64,000 nt of DNA from Anthostomella pinea (lineage: Eukaryota > Ascomycota > Sordariomycetes > Xylariales > Xylariaceae): the NCBI GenBank assembly GCA_963556695.1, contig CAUWAG010000020.1, positions 2,170,001 to 2,234,000 on the forward strand, given 5' to 3'. Of the stretch, positions 1-12,312 are shown one piece after another. A program made the translations under genes and the position numbers. The notes beneath the pieces were generated by a model that made no database searches, was not told the origin of the DNA, and saw only the letters and a list, made by a program, of their open reading frames with translations. Each line of letters begins with the position of its first letter. Within the stretch, counting starts at the first letter, position 1.

Positions 1-3000
1 AATGCTGCTGCGAGGCTCTTCCCACATGAGACCAGCGGAGTAGTCCCACGGGTATGGTGGGAGGCCACTGGCAAACGTTGGTGTGATACATTGGTTCACC
101 TTTTGCCAGGGTAAGTCTTTTTTGCTCAGAAAGAGAACGCCGGCCAGCTGCTTCATGCAGTAGTCGGCATCTTGATTCCTCACAAGGGTGCAGGAGTAAG
201 GCACCGAGGTCTGATCAAGCTTCATACTGGAACGGATGTCCTGTATAGGTCCCTTGAGTGCCGGATTCGGTCCTACCTCCATCAGGTGCACTTTCTTGTG
301 ACTGCGCAAGAGCGTACTCAGTGCGTTGGAAAACTGCACGGGCTGTTCGAGATTGTGTCGCCAGTATTCGGCTGAGACGGAATTCCGGTCGAGGATCATG
401 GCATGCGTGTTGTCATTCGTCATGACTGAGGAGTACATCACAGCTGCTGGCCTCTCTGTGTGGGTATCAACATCACACTCGGTGTTGCTATTGAAGTATG
501 GGGCCAGCGACGACTGGTACAACTCGCCAACTTCAGTCATCATGAAAGAGTGATACGCCCGGTCGCCTGTCCGGAGCATTCGGGCAAATTTACCCTGTCG
601 TTGCAAGTCGCCCATCAGACGTGTGATCCCATCCACCGTACCACTCAGAGTCACGCTTGCTGGCGAGTTTATACAAGCAACAGACACCTCCTGCTCGAGG
701 TTTGCCTCTGAAATCATGTTGTTGGCTGTACTTAGGCCGATTCCGGCTGCCAACATGGCGCCCTTCACCGTCAGCCGTTCGACTGCGTACCCGCGCAGAT
801 AGGCTGTGATGATGGCCTGCGAGGCACTCAAGAGGCCTGCGGCATACGCGGCAGCGATTTCGCCAGATGAGTGGCCGACCACGGAACTGGGAGTGACATT
901 CCAGCTGCGAAGGATGTCGACAAGTGCAATTTGAATGGCTGTACAGACGGGCTGGCTACGCGAAGCCTCATGGATGTGACTGACTTCTGGTGGATCGAGA
1001 ATTGAGTCTTCCAATGTCCATTTGAGCGCGTATTTTGGGGGCAGTAGAGCCTTCAAACTCTGATCAAGACCACATATCGACGCGCGAAAGGATCCGTTCA
1101 GGAGAAGAAGTTCTTTGCCCATGGCCGCGTACTGGGCACCCTGGCCTGTGAACACGAAGGCCAGGGGTAAGCCGGCATCCCCGGTCTGCACGCTGTCGGA
1201 GCTCATGGCATGATCCAGCAACTCAGGCTGAGCATCTGGCCCACCAAATTTGGCAAACAAGACGTGCCTTGCCGTGAGATGGGAAGTTCGTTCGGCCAGG
1301 GTATGTACCAGGCTGAAAAGAGAGCGATCGTTCCCGGACTCGACTAGTCGTCGAACTTGATTGATTCTCGTATCAAGCGAAGGCGGCGACCCGGCTGATA
1401 TAGGTAGTACAAGAAGCCGGCTGCGCTCGATATCAGCGGTTACCCCGTTGGTCTGAGGGATCTTTTTCGCCAGATAGCTATCAGGCGACTCAAGCAAGAC
1501 GTGAGAATTACTGCCTCCATAACCAAAAGCATTGATGCTCGCTCTCCGGAGCTCCCGGGGCCAGTCTTCGGCCTCGGTAGCAATTTTCATGTTTAAGCTG
1601 TCTAGTTTGACTGCGGCCCGTTTTCATTAGTTGTAATCTGAAGGAGAATTGCACTTGTCGTAAGGTGCGACTCACGTTTAGGGTTCAGGTTCTCCACGCC
1701 GTATGTCGGGGGTATCTTGGCTTGATCAAACGCCAAAGCGACCTTGATCAAGGCTGTTATGCCACTAGCTGCTTCACTGTGACCAAGTCCGGGCTTCGAC
1801 TATAGTGGAAAATGTCAGCCACCATCATTGTGGTACTTGCCAGCATGCAAGAGGGTTTTCGTTTGGTGCCAACTTACAGAACCGAGAAGCAAGGGCTTGG
1901 TTCTCTTCGACTTCCCAAAACAGCGACCCAGGGCTTCGACCTCGATCGGATCGCCGACGGGGGTACCAGTTCCATGACATTCTATGTAGTCACTGTCGGC
2001 AAAATCAAGGCCGGCTTTCGTGTACGCTTTCCGGACCACAGCTTCCTGGCAGTTGGCGCTTGGCTGAGTGATGCCAGTTGTTGTTCCGTTCCTGCAGTCA
2101 TCAGACGTACCTGGTCAGTCCCAGAGCAAGTAGTTCAATGAGTTTCAGGTTTCAGACTCACGCATTAACTGCCGTACTACGGATGACAGCCCAGACCTTG
2201 TCTCCATCTTTCAGAGCACTCGAAAGGCGCTTGATATAGAGGGCGTTTACCGCCTCACCCCGCCCATAACCGTCGGCAGCTATGTCGAAAGTGTGACAGG
2301 TGGATGTTGGGGACAGCACGCCGGCCTTGGCTATACCCATATACTGTTCGGGTGATAGGAAGAGGTTGGCAGCCGCTACGACCGCGGCGTCACAGTCACC
2401 ACCCGCCAACGCTGCAACGGCACTATGCAAGGCATACAGAGACGAGGAGCAAGCTGTATCCACGGTAAAGCTGGGGTAAAACGTTTAGCTATCTTTCTAT
2501 ACCTCATCTCCGCTAGCATAGCCAGGGACGACTCGCAAGCAGCCATGCCGTTCTCAGGGATCAGCGCTTACCTTGGGCCTTTAAGATTGAACACGTGGCT
2601 AATGCGGTTCGCCAAGATGGTACTTCCGCAGCCCGTAACAGTGAAGCGGTTTATGGCGTCTATGTCGCGAAACTTCATCATCTGGTAATCGAGGGTAAAG
2701 TTCCCGACGAAAACACCGGTATCCGTCCCCGAGACCTTTTCCATGGAAGTCCCGGCATGGTCCAGACACTCGTACACGACTTCAAGCAGTTTCCGCTGTT
2801 GCGGATCCATGGAGGCGGCTTCGAGGTTGTGAATACCGAAAAACGCATTGTCGAAAGCTCGTAAGTCTTCATCTAAGAAGTAGCCCCCGTCCACGCTCAT
2901 GAGTCCCGGGTACGTGCTGCTTCCATCCTGGTGGTAGAAGCCGTCCTTGTTGAACCGCTGGGCCGGAATTGGACCTTGAGAGCACCCCTTTCGCATCAAG

Positions 3001-3175
3001 AAGTCCCATAGTTCAGAAGGTGAGCCTATTCCACCCGGTAACCGGCAGGCTGTAGAGCTTCACTGTCAGCATGAGGAACCTCTAGTCGGGTGATAGATTG
3101 TTCGTATCGCAAGCACTCACCCATCCCCACTATGCATGCCGGGTCATCTTCGAGGCTGGCTATATTCTCAGCCAT
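1..3175 (-). CDS. Highly reducing type I polyketide synthase, N-terminal KS-AT part (runs off left edge)
   Basis: Iterative polyketide synthase that would build a reduced polyketide chain in the cytosol. I join six exons: 3175-3121, 3049-2572, 2470-2162, 2091-1878, 1799-1676 and 1610 to beyond 1. All junctions are GT-AG and keep frame, giving about 930 residues in the window. The ketosynthase has the active-site motif DTACSSS (Cys near residue 184), HGTGTP (His near 320) and GHSEAASG. The acyltransferase has GHSSGE (Ser near 640) and AYHSFM. At the left edge the sequence reads PPYPWDYS, the usual lead-in to the dehydratase domain, so DH and reducing domains should lie outside. The start follows from CIVGMACRLPGG, which is restored only by splicing exon 1 to exon 2. 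The CRLPGG and YPWD signatures favour a highly reducing enzyme. The product cannot be told from this part. Confidence 0.93.
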
Positions 3176-4610
3176 GGTGTGATGTTGGTACACCGACTGT
3201 CACCAAGTTCAAAAGTCTATTAGAGAAACAGTAGTGTATGAAGCATGAGAAGGAGGGGGGAGTGTGTTGACGACGCCGCTCTAGACAAATCCTTTGGAGT
3301 AGCTTGTCAATAAGACGACTCCCAGATACACCCAACACTCTGAGATGTTATGTCTCTGGCCCTTGTACGGTTTGCCGAACTACCCTAATAACGTTCGGCG
3401 ATCACGAAGGAATATGAGCGGACCACGGGGTGAGAAGTCCCCGTTATTTTCTCACCATCAAGGCTGGGGTCTTGGCTAGAACTTGCCAACTATCAAGGCG
3501 CAGACCCGGTGGCATGGTATTCCCAGAGCTCGTGTTGGTAACCATGCAGGTTCCGTACGGTCTCCGAGTCATCCAGCAGCAGACTGTGCTGTTGACTGGA
3601 TGGGCAAGGCATATTTACGGCCTCTGGGTTACACTGACGGTGACTGACGCAGGAGACACTCTGTCGTCAACAGCGAACAGTGTGGTCGGTATCTGCCTCA
3701 CAGTCGCGTTGGGACGTTTGGCCCTACTATTCGGAACCGGCCCAGTTAGACTGTTCAAGGCGAGAGGCGCCGGGGGGATAACCCATGTTCTGAACTTCTG
3801 CCTGGTCCTTTCCCGGGGAATATGGACGCTTGACGTCGTTAAGGCTGCATTGGTTGGGGAACGATGATCCATCGCGCCGCCATGTCGGGATCGAGGTAAG
3901 GACTAGGTGCCCGAGTGCGAGATAACAGCGAGGGAAGCATTGCCCTGTCTGCCCTGTGACTGATGTCAGCCCGTCGGCGTGTATGCATGGTACTCCCGGC
4001 ACTCGCTCCCGCCTCTCGCCAGCGTCACCAGTGGCAGTTGCCTGCCTCCACTGCCTCCTTGTTGCCGCCTTGCTGTATGGTACTTTAGATTGCCGGGAAA
4101 TTGGGGGCCGCCTGGAGGATGAAGGCCCCAGACAGACGAAGGATTGATAGATCATCGCGCTTAGTGGATGGATCATCGACCTCACATGTGATGCGATATA
4201 TCGATTGTGATCAACGCTATGATTGCATAAGACGACCCAGAAAATGCGGGAAATACACGTTAACGATCCTGCAGGATGTCCGTATCCTCTCCTTGCATGA
4301 AGTGCCTTGCTACCGGGTTATAACGATAACACCATGTAACCCCATACGCCAATATTATGCACTTACAGCATGATAGCATATGCATGTTGGAGGCGGTGTA
4401 GCTAACATCTGATACTGCAGGTGATTTCCACCAGCTACCTAACCTCCGATGCTGATTTGCCAGTTTGCCAACCCTCTATGCACCAGCTGCAAAGGAGAGA
4501 CACTCCTATCTCTATTGAGCCCACAATGAAACCCACTGCGCTATAAAAGTACCGTACACGAGCAGACGAGGTGGCAGCGACGGGACGGGACCTGATCAGT
4601 GATTGGCAGA
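3176..4610. other. Intergenic, upstream of the polyketide synthase
   Basis: No supported gene. A 145-codon open frame at 3430-3867 (+) has no recognisable motif and is probably chance. The stretch should hold the PKS promoter, but no motif could be singled out. Confidence 0.5.
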
Positions 4611-4620
4611 CGGATGCGGC

Positions 4621-4673
4621 GATACATACGACGATACATACGACGATACATACGACGATACATACGACGATAC
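4621..4673. repeat. 12-bp tandem repeat (GATACATACGAC), just over four copies
   Basis: Four exact consecutive copies of GATACATACGAC begin at 4621, 4633, 4645 and 4657, followed by a degenerate copy. The array is intergenic between the PKS and the dehydrogenase. Arrays of this kind change length easily between strains. Confidence 0.9.
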
Positions 4674-5078
4674 GACTACGAATATACCCTGCGCCTATTG
4701 TACTCCGCCCCGCGTCCTGAGAATAAGCCATCGTGGGGTCCAAGACGCCAAGGTAGGGGACAACGAAGAGCTGTCCTAAAGGAGAGGACTGGAGGCACTG
4801 GTACCCTCGCCCTTATGGAGGTATAAATTAACTTCAGGGAGCCTTTATCACATCATGTACGTAGCTAAGGTAGCTTAAGCAGTTGATAGATGTTGGACCG
4901 CTTGTCACGTCACATCGCCCATTGTGGCCCGCGGGCTTTCGTTTGTTTCGCGGCAACCAGTAGACGTCAAAGACTGCAACCAACCAAGACGCCAAGGTCC
5001 AGGCACCAGGAGTTAATAAGCAAGGCAGGTTTCATTGATGGCGCTCACGTTATTACTACAGTACAAGCAGCACTAGAA
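4674..5078. other. Intergenic
   Basis: Nothing recognisable between the tandem repeat and the 3' end of the dehydrogenase gene. Confidence 0.5.
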
Positions 5079-6094
5079 CTAGCCAATCTTGACCGTCTGA
5101 CCCCCGTCTGCAACGAGCGAAGAGCCCGTGATGAGGCTCGCCCTGGGGCTACAGAGGAACAGCACCGCATCAGCGACCTCCTCTGCGGCGCCCAAACGGC
5201 CCATCGGCACCGAGGCCGCCATCGCGTCGCCCCCCATTCCCTCGATCTGTCTCAGCTGCTGAGTCATGTTGGACTCGACCCAGGTGGGACAGACGCAGTT
5301 GACGCGGATGTGTTCTTTGACGCTGTCGAGAGCTATTTGAATGAGTCAGCATCTGTCGACACTAAGGGAGTAGATAGCACTTACCAGCCGTCTTTACCAG
5401 TCCCAAGACCGCGTGCTTTGACGTCGTGTACTGCGTGAAGTAGGGACCCGCGTTGATGGACAATGCCGATCCCATGGCGACCACGCTGCCTCGTGTGCTG
5501 CCTCTGGTGGGTGCGTTCGGGAAGTTTGGCTTGGACTCCTGGTGCCGCATGATGCCCAGGACGGCGCGGAGGACGAAGAAGGTCCCGTTCACGTTGACGT
5601 TCTGGGTGTTGATGAACTCGTCCACGAGCTGGTCGGCGATTGGGGCGGGAGTCCGAACTGGAACCTGCAGGGCAACTGTTAACTTATTCCAGACCCAAGA
5701 AAATGTGGCCAGACAGGGCGATTTAGAGATCCAGAAGCTTGCTTACACCAGCACAAGTGACGCAGTAATCGATGCGCCCGAACGAGTCGACCATCTGCTT
5801 GACGACCGACTCGACCGACTCTTGGTAGGTGACATCCACGGCCACGGCCTCGACGCGGAACCCGCGCTGCTTGGAGGCAGCCGTGGCCTCACTCGCGGTG
5901 GTCTTTGCCGCCTCGAGGTCGAGGTCCGCAATCAGCAGCCCTGCGGCACCCGCCTCGGCGAAAGCCAAAGCGGTAGCTCGACCAATGCCGCCTCCTGGAA
6001 CCAACATCAGAGCGAACTCGTCACGTTCTCAGCGCAAGGGGGAAGGGGCGTACATACCTCCGCCGAATATGAGTGCGTTGCCGGTGATGTCCAT
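5079..6094 (-). CDS. Short-chain dehydrogenase/reductase (SDR)
   Basis: NAD(P)-dependent oxidoreductase of the classical SDR family. Four exons join cleanly (6094-6058, 5994-5747, 5664-5385, 5332-5079) into 272 residues, a normal SDR length. The N-terminus ALIFGGGGGIGRA is the Rossmann nucleotide-binding motif. TCAG stands in place of the usual NNAG. The catalytic Ser lies in SALSINAG and the Tyr/Lys pair in YTTSK. The C-terminus SSLVADGGQTV is the standard SDR ending. It lies 1.9 kb from the polyketide synthase on the same strand, so a tailoring role in polyketide biosynthesis is plausible but inferred. Cofactor preference and substrate are not deducible. Confidence 0.93.
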
Positions 6095-7557
6095 GATGGC
6101 TGCTTGCTAGTGGTTCACGCTTTCCGAGAACGGGAGCGAGAAGGATGTTGGTTCACAGCAGTCTAGTATAACTACAGAGGAAGGTAAGGGCGCGCTCGAT
6201 AGGATTCCAATTCGCAACTCTCGAACCTGGTTATGTTTAGGTATCTAAGATGGTAATGGTTAGCGGTTTTACGTATATCTATGGTGATAGGTAGAACTTT
6301 ACGCGATGGGAACTTTCTTACTTGACGGACTGCGAGATGGCACCACTTGAAGTCAGGGTCCTGAAAACCCCTATATGCCCTATAATAGGCCTTTACTAAC
6401 AATTATAAGGGTTGCTATCTGATTGACTGCTAACGAGCATTAGATAGATCCTAACCGGGCTTTTCGCCACGTATCTACTTTGAAAGCAGAGATAGGCAGG
6501 CTGGCACAAAAGCATGTTTGTCCGTCGTCGCATTCTCGCCGTGAGGCACAAGGGCGCGCCCTTAGGCCCACACCTTATGCAGTTGGTTAAAGAGTGAAGG
6601 CATGATTGCAATTGCTACGTCTCCAATTGGTGCGACTGTGCAGCCAACCGAAGGTAGCAATAGCCAAGATGCGGTTGGAGGTACCGTCGAAGGCGATTGG
6701 AGCCCTGACGAGTCCAGCTGCAGCGCGACAAACCTCGTAAATTCCGCCGTTCACGGCGCAGAATTTGGAAGTTTAAAACAACCACATCGGGACCAACCAA
6801 CGCTGCACGGTCCTTCCGCGGAGACCACCCTGCGTTATACCAGATGCATGCTTATACCAGATCGTACATATCGAGATTTCCCCTCGTTCGCGTTGGGACA
6901 ACTTAACAAGAGACGGTGTGGCTGTCTCATGAGAGAGTCCGGCCGACTGCGATCCCACCTCAGCCTGCCTGCGAAAGAAAAAAACGCCTCTTGGAGATGC
7001 ACGTAAGCCTTTATTGTTACGCTGTGCTGACGCCGCGCGGATAATAACCACCCGTTTTCTGGCGTCAGTCAGCTCGTCGCGGAACGGAACGGTGTGGGTG
7101 CCACTTTGTGCTGCGCCGCGTTTTGTGTTGGTTCTAGACCGCAGGGAGTGGCAGACTCGTGAAGCAAGCCACTTCGGATTCCGAACTGATGCAGAGTTGG
7201 TGTAAATGTCATTTGGAGAGTTCAGCTGGATGGCAGGGCAGATTCTGGTATGCATCACCGCCAGAGTCCTACGCGGAGCAGACCCTGTTTTCTAGACACC
7301 CACCTCTGCCGGGCATTGTGCATTGTGCATCGTGCGAGAAGCGGCATGTGGGCGTGTGATACGTGCGAGACGTTGTTGTCACTTCGTTACTAACGGCTGT
7401 AGTCATGTGGTGAGGCCAGGATCACAATACCATGTTAACGGAAGATCGAACAGTTATTTAGTACAGACTATGTATGTAGCTACAATACAATCTGCGCCAC
7501 GGGATACCACCCGACGCGGTAGCCCATGTTTCCATTTCATGTCGTTCCCAGTGCCCC
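6095..7557. other. Intergenic, 1.46 kb
   Basis: Several short open frames on both strands (for example 6602-7006 + and 6773-7258 -) overlap each other, lack motifs and give no plausible spliced product. I see no supported gene. Confidence 0.5.
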
Positions 7558-8769
7558 TCATACTGCATACCCGTGTGTGCGCGAGTGGCCGTCATCCACC
7601 ACGCTTATCTGGGTCTGCACATGTATACTGTCCAGCGGTATCGCCGTGCCGCTGCCATGCCTAGACACCTCGTGGCTCTGCGCCTTCACCGTGGTATCCC
7701 AGACATTATGATTGTCGACCAGCCGCTCGAAGCCATCGCGGTCGTCGTGGAGCGCGGCCGGCCGACCCGGCACAGCCACCGAGCCCCGGCCGCTGGCAGC
7801 GGAACGCGCGAATTTCGAGTCGTAGCTATTGTTGCTGCCCTTGTCGCCAATGCGCGTGCGCTTGCTTGCCGGGCGCGCGAGCGCCTTGACCAGGCCGATG
7901 ATGTTGGGCGCGCTGATGCTGACGAGGGAGATGGAGCCCTCGAGGCACGCCCAGTAGAGGTAGAGCGGGAAGCGCCACGTCAGGTCGTCCGTGACCGTCG
8001 GGATGAGCTCGATCGTCGACACCATTCTGCCGAGCGAGATCACGATGACCGAGTAGGTCAGGAAGAAGGCGCCTAGCAGGTACACGCGCCGCCTCAAGGT
8101 CGTGTTCAGCGCCCATATCATGGGGACCGGGAGCAGCAGGATGTAGAAGTCGACGATGACGGAGATGGCCGCCGTGCTTAGGTACCAGGCGAAGTCGTCG
8201 ATGCAGTGCCCCGGTAGTGTGGGGTTCCAGGCTTTCGCGATTGGCGTGCATTGGAAGATTGTCGAAAAGATGGCGGAGACGATCCAGCCCGTGACCAGAC
8301 TGCCAACGAACCAGAGGTTGTACCGGAACGCTTTGTTGTGGGAGGGAAAGATGCGCGCGTAGAAGCAGATGGCCGACAGCTTGGGGAAAGATATGGAGCT
8401 GTCGAAGAAGAAGACAGCGATATACAGGCGTCTTCCGCTTTCTATGAGCAGCAAAGGGTCCTGCGCGGCGACTACATCGGCATGGAGGCCGAGTCCGATC
8501 TCTCGCCAGGAGAGGATCATTCCAAGCAGAGTGAGCTGGATGGGCTATTCATTTGTTAGACCGACTTGTTGCGCAAATTGGTATCGCGGGCTTCGACTCA
8601 CCAGCGCAAGCAGGGCGAAGAAGTCATCCCACCACCAGTACTGCTTGACGATGAACTTTGAAGCAACGCGGGCAGTAGTGGCGACGGTCACAAGAACGAT
8701 CAAGAAGACACACAGAGCCACCAGGCCCGGCCCGCGGTCGGGAGTGCCGGGTGGTACTTCGAGCGTCAT
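7558..8769 (-). CDS. Fungal rhodopsin-like / PTH11-type seven-helix membrane protein
   Basis: Integral membrane protein of the fungal family related to PTH11 receptors. Two exons (8769-8602 and 8544-7558) with a 57-nt intron give 384 residues. After a short outside tail, a first hydrophobic helix (LVALCVFLIVLVTVA) is followed by the family hallmark WWWDDFF. Further membrane segments include ISVIVDFYILLLPVPMIWAL, VYLLGAFFLTYSVIVISLG and a last one around SISLVSISAPNIIGLV. The tail after residue about 275 is hydrophilic and rich in Ser, Arg and Lys, as is usual in this family. Members are thought to sense external cues, but no ligand is implied here. It sits between the dehydrogenase and the acyltransferase. 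Confidence 0.9.
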
Positions 8770-10384
8770 ATCCGCGGGAAGTCTCTAGATGTAAGGGAGT
8801 GTCGACGAGGCGGACTATTCACGGTGGGGCCTCAAGAAGAGCACAAAAGGAAGAGAGCATGGGAAGAGATTGATTTTTGGTCTACCGGGACTCGAAGCTG
8901 ACCTCTCTGCATGACGACGAAGTAAGCACTCTTTCTACCTAGGCCGATAAGCTTACATCAGGCTGATCAGCTCCGAGGAGGCATCTGACACTTGTTGGGT
9001 GTCTGGGCGGGCATCCTTCGACTGGATGGATACGCGAGGGGGGGTTGCAAATTGCGACTGGCTGATCCTGCTGTAATATCATTAGCAATAACCTTCCTGC
9101 ATTCTTGGACAGTGAACACCCTCCTGGCAACGGGGTGGCGGCGCGCCGACGCTCCATGGCCCCTTGGAGGCTTGGACTGTCGGACACCTTTGTCGCAAGT
9201 GGGCGTGCTGTATTTTTATTTTTAGAATACCGGCCTGCGATTCGCGAATCGGCGAGAGGTCTCAGTGCTGCCGCTGCTGCGCCGTGTGCTCGCCGCTGGC
9301 CCGTTGCCCGTTGTGGGTGGCGTTGGTGGTGGGTGACACGACCAACCAAAGGTCCAACTAAGTTCCAAGCTCCAACCAACCAACATGGAAGGCCGTACGA
9401 CGGCCGACCAGCTGCCGACGTGTCCTCCACTGGAGACATGTACTGATACTGGAGACGTATGGGCCAATGGCGCAAGACATCATGACATCCATGGACCGGG
9501 TGGGATGCAGTGGGCGGAGCGTGACCTCAGTCGGATCCATCGATCTGCTCTCGTTGGACTGGACCCGATTCCTCCAACAGAGCAACGGGGTGCAACGGTG
9601 GGTGGCATGGAAGGATGCAATCTAGGACTCTTCGGTATCACTCAAAAGCTCCATCAGGATGCGGTGAAACGGGTCGCCGCAGCGCCTGAGGATTCGGGTC
9701 CAGAAATCTTCAATGCAGGCAGAGTATGCAGTGCAGTCGTATTGCCTCTTATTACCTACACATGCACAAAATGCAGGACTCTTCGGTATCAACCTCGGCG
9801 GTGTGCCACCTGCAGTTGTTGCTTGACGGATCGATCACAATTTACCGCATCCCTGTTACCTGCATATATCGGATTGCGGGAACCTGACCCCACTATGCGG
9901 CAGGCGGCAGTGGGCCGCCCGTGGGAGGCTGAGATAAGGCAACTTAGAGAGGGGTAATCAAGCAAGGGGCTACCCTACATCGTCACATCCACCATACCAT
10001 CTACTGTAGTATTATTTGTACCACCTCGCACGAGAGCTGGTCAGTCGTGGGCGCCTGGAGGCAGGCTGTGAGGTAGGTATGCCTCCTTCCTTCACTAATG
10101 CGCAAACGTGATTGCTTGCGTGCATTGGACTTGTTTCCGAGCGCCGATCGGATGCCTCAGGAATTGATTTCCTGTTGAGGCTTGAGATAAGAGCCCTCCT
10201 TTGTCTATTATCAACCTATCAGGCCCATCCAGTTTCACCACCATCCGCTCATCAGTGTCATCACAAACGAGAGAAATTGCTCTGCTCTTCGCCTCTTTGT
10301 CAATCGAGCTCAGAAATCGTCTCGCCGCATTTGTGTTTGAGCTCACAGACCGCCCAATACACTCCCCATCGCAGCAGACTCAAC
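8770..10384. other. Intergenic, 1.6 kb, with a 17-bp direct repeat
   Basis: No supported gene. AGGACTCTTCGGTATCA occurs twice, at 9624-9640 and 9775-9791. An open frame of 190 codons at 9385-9957 (+) has no motif and is probably chance. The acyltransferase promoter and leader should lie at the right end. Confidence 0.5.
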
Positions 10385-11746
10385 ATGTCGTGGGAAAAGG
10401 TGTCAGAGTCAGGCGTGCGCTGGGAGCGTCCCATGGATGGCATTGAGGGCTACTTTACCTTCATGGCAAGCCTCACGGCCGGCCTATGCGAAGGACGCGA
10501 GCACTACACGCTCTGCTCCGTGCTCAAGCTGGAAACGGGGCCTGGCGATATCACGCCCGCCCTCAAGCAAGCCTGGAAGCAGGTGCGCTACGAGCAGCCT
10601 CAGATCGCCACCACTGTCGACGGCATGAAGAAAGTCTACGAGGTCCCAGACGAGAGAGCTCTAGAAGAGTGGCTGTCCTCGACTTTCATCGTCTCTTCGG
10701 CTTCCAGCTTCGACGAGCTCTACCCCTCCGTGAAGCCCATCAAGCAGGCCACCCTGTACTATCTACCAAAGTCCTCGGAGATAGCGCTGCGCGCCCACCA
10801 CCACGTGATCGATGGCATCGGCATGTTACTCTTCTGGCACACCTATTTGGAGGCCCTCAAGTCCCCTGCCAAAGAAATCAAGTTCGGCGACGAGACAGCC
10901 CGGCTTGCGCCCGTAATGGAGGAGGTCCTTCCCAAAGACGAGCATCCCTCGGAGGAGCTGGACAAGGCGAGAGCCAAAGAAGCCTACGAGCGTTTCATGG
11001 GCTGGGCCGGCAGCATTCCCGGCATCGGGCCTGTCTCCCAGGTTGGCGCCGTTCCCTCGGGCGCATGCCAAAACACCGAGCTGGTATTTGCCGCGGATAC
11101 GACCAGCTCGCTGATCGCTGCTTGTAAAGCAAAAGGCTTCACAGTGGGTGCCGCCGTCCACGCTGCGTACATCAAGGCCATCGAAAAACACGCGGACCCC
11201 AACTCCAAACTTGCGGAATACGTGACCGCGACCCAGTTCAACCTCCGCCCATACCTGAAAGAGCCGTTCAGCTCCAGCAAGTATGCGGCGTCGGTCTACT
11301 ACACGCCTTTGCCCTACAAACACGCCCTCCCGGCTTCGTACTCGGACCTCGCCAATTCCTTGACCGAGTACTACAAGACCTCATTCAAGGGCAAGCCCGA
11401 GATGTTGAAGATCAAAGGCCACTTCACGCAGGTCCTGTGCGGCGCCGTTCAGACTGACGAGTTCAAAGCCGGCCCCGTGCCCAAGGATGCACTGGTGAGC
11501 AGTCTTGGCCTCGTGGAGCAGTACGTCGGACGCGAGTACGGCAGCGAGATCAAGGTCAAGGACCTCAAGGTCGGTGTTGATGTTGTCGCGGGCATGAGCT
11601 TCCTGTTCTTCTACACGTTCCAGGATAAACTGAGACTTGTCTACGGCTTCAACGATGGCTTTGAGAAGCCGGAGGATATCCAGACGTATCTAAATGAGAC
11701 GAAGACCATTCTGGAGAAAGAGCTGCTGGGACAGGAGACCGGCTAG
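10385..11746 (+). CDS. HHxxxDG acyltransferase (condensation/alcohol-acetyltransferase-like)
   Basis: Predicted CoA-dependent acyltransferase of the superfamily that includes NRPS condensation domains, alcohol acetyltransferases and trichothecene 15-O-acetyltransferase. It is a single exon of 453 residues. I take the ATG at 10385 (MSWEKV), because the upstream in-frame codons read like a leader. The catalytic motif HHHVIDG lies near residue 140, with the conserved His and Asp in the HHxxxDG pattern. The C-terminal half has an NLRPYL segment resembling the DFG/NLR loop of related enzymes. No signal peptide or membrane helix is visible. It stands alone on the plus strand between minus-strand genes. 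Its place beside a polyketide synthase makes O- or N-acylation of a metabolite plausible. The exact subfamily is uncertain. Confidence 0.85.
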   Translation: MSWEKVSESGVRWERPMDGIEGYFTFMASLTAGLCEGREHYTLCSVLKLETGPGDITPALKQAWKQVRYEQPQIATTVDGMKKVYEVPDERALEEWLSSTFIVSSASSFDELYPSVKPIKQATLYYLPKSSEIALRAHHHVIDGIGMLLFWHTYLEALKSPAKEIKFGDETARLAPVMEEVLPKDEHPSEELDKARAKEAYERFMGWAGSIPGIGPVSQVGAVPSGACQNTELVFAADTTSSLIAACKAKGFTVGAAVHAAYIKAIEKHADPNSKLAEYVTATQFNLRPYLKEPFSSSKYAASVYYTPLPYKHALPASYSDLANSLTEYYKTSFKGKPEMLKIKGHFTQVLCGAVQTDEFKAGPVPKDALVSSLGLVEQYVGREYGSEIKVKDLKVGVDVVAGMSFLFFYTFQDKLRLVYGFNDGFEKPEDIQTYLNETKTILEKELLGQETG

Positions 11747-12312
11747 GTTCATCTGGTCAACGGGGATGGCTGCATTCGTCAGACCATGCCCGCGATGAAC
11801 GGGATCTCCATCTGATACAATGAGGAGGATACATTTTGGCCATGTCGAGGGTCATTGTCTTGATCACCTTCATAAGTCGATAGCACAAGTACCACCATTC
11901 GTTATGAGATTTCTATCCATGACTCTGGACCTTTGCCCGTGCTAGTCCCCTTATACCTCCTGCCGCACTCTTGTCTTCATGAGGAGAATAACTTCAGCCA
12001 CCCAATGCCGTGCCTGAGCAAGACTACCGTATATTTCCTGCTTGATGAGCCGTCAGCAACGATCCCAAAGTGCTAGAGTAGTTCTCCCCTGTGCACTGAG
12101 TTGCAGTTCTTGCATCGTATCCGACTGGCCTTCGCCCCGCGGAAGAATTGAGATGTGACTGGCTGCGCCCATGTCGTCAGGTTCGTAATTTCGCAGATTG
12201 TCGAAGTCATCCAAGCCTCCTCCTTCCCACCTGTACAGGGGTTCAAACGCACGCACAGTCTGAGGGTTCAACTCTGAAGATTAGGCATACAATGTTCATA
12301 TTGACTTATATC
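11747..12312. other. Intergenic between convergent genes
   Basis: The 3' regions of the acyltransferase and the glutathione S-transferase converge here. No gene recognised. Confidence 0.5.

Noticed and set aside
3430..3867. 145-codon open frame (+) upstream of the PKS
   Set aside because: No motif, no splice partner, low-information composition. It overlaps antisense frames of similar length.
4616..4676. Considered as a CRISPR-like array
   Set aside because: It is a simple 12-bp head-to-tail satellite with no spacers, and the organism is a fungus.
9385..9957. 190-codon open frame (+)
   Set aside because: Amino-acid sequence is low in recognisable structure and antisense frames of equal length exist, so chance is more likely.
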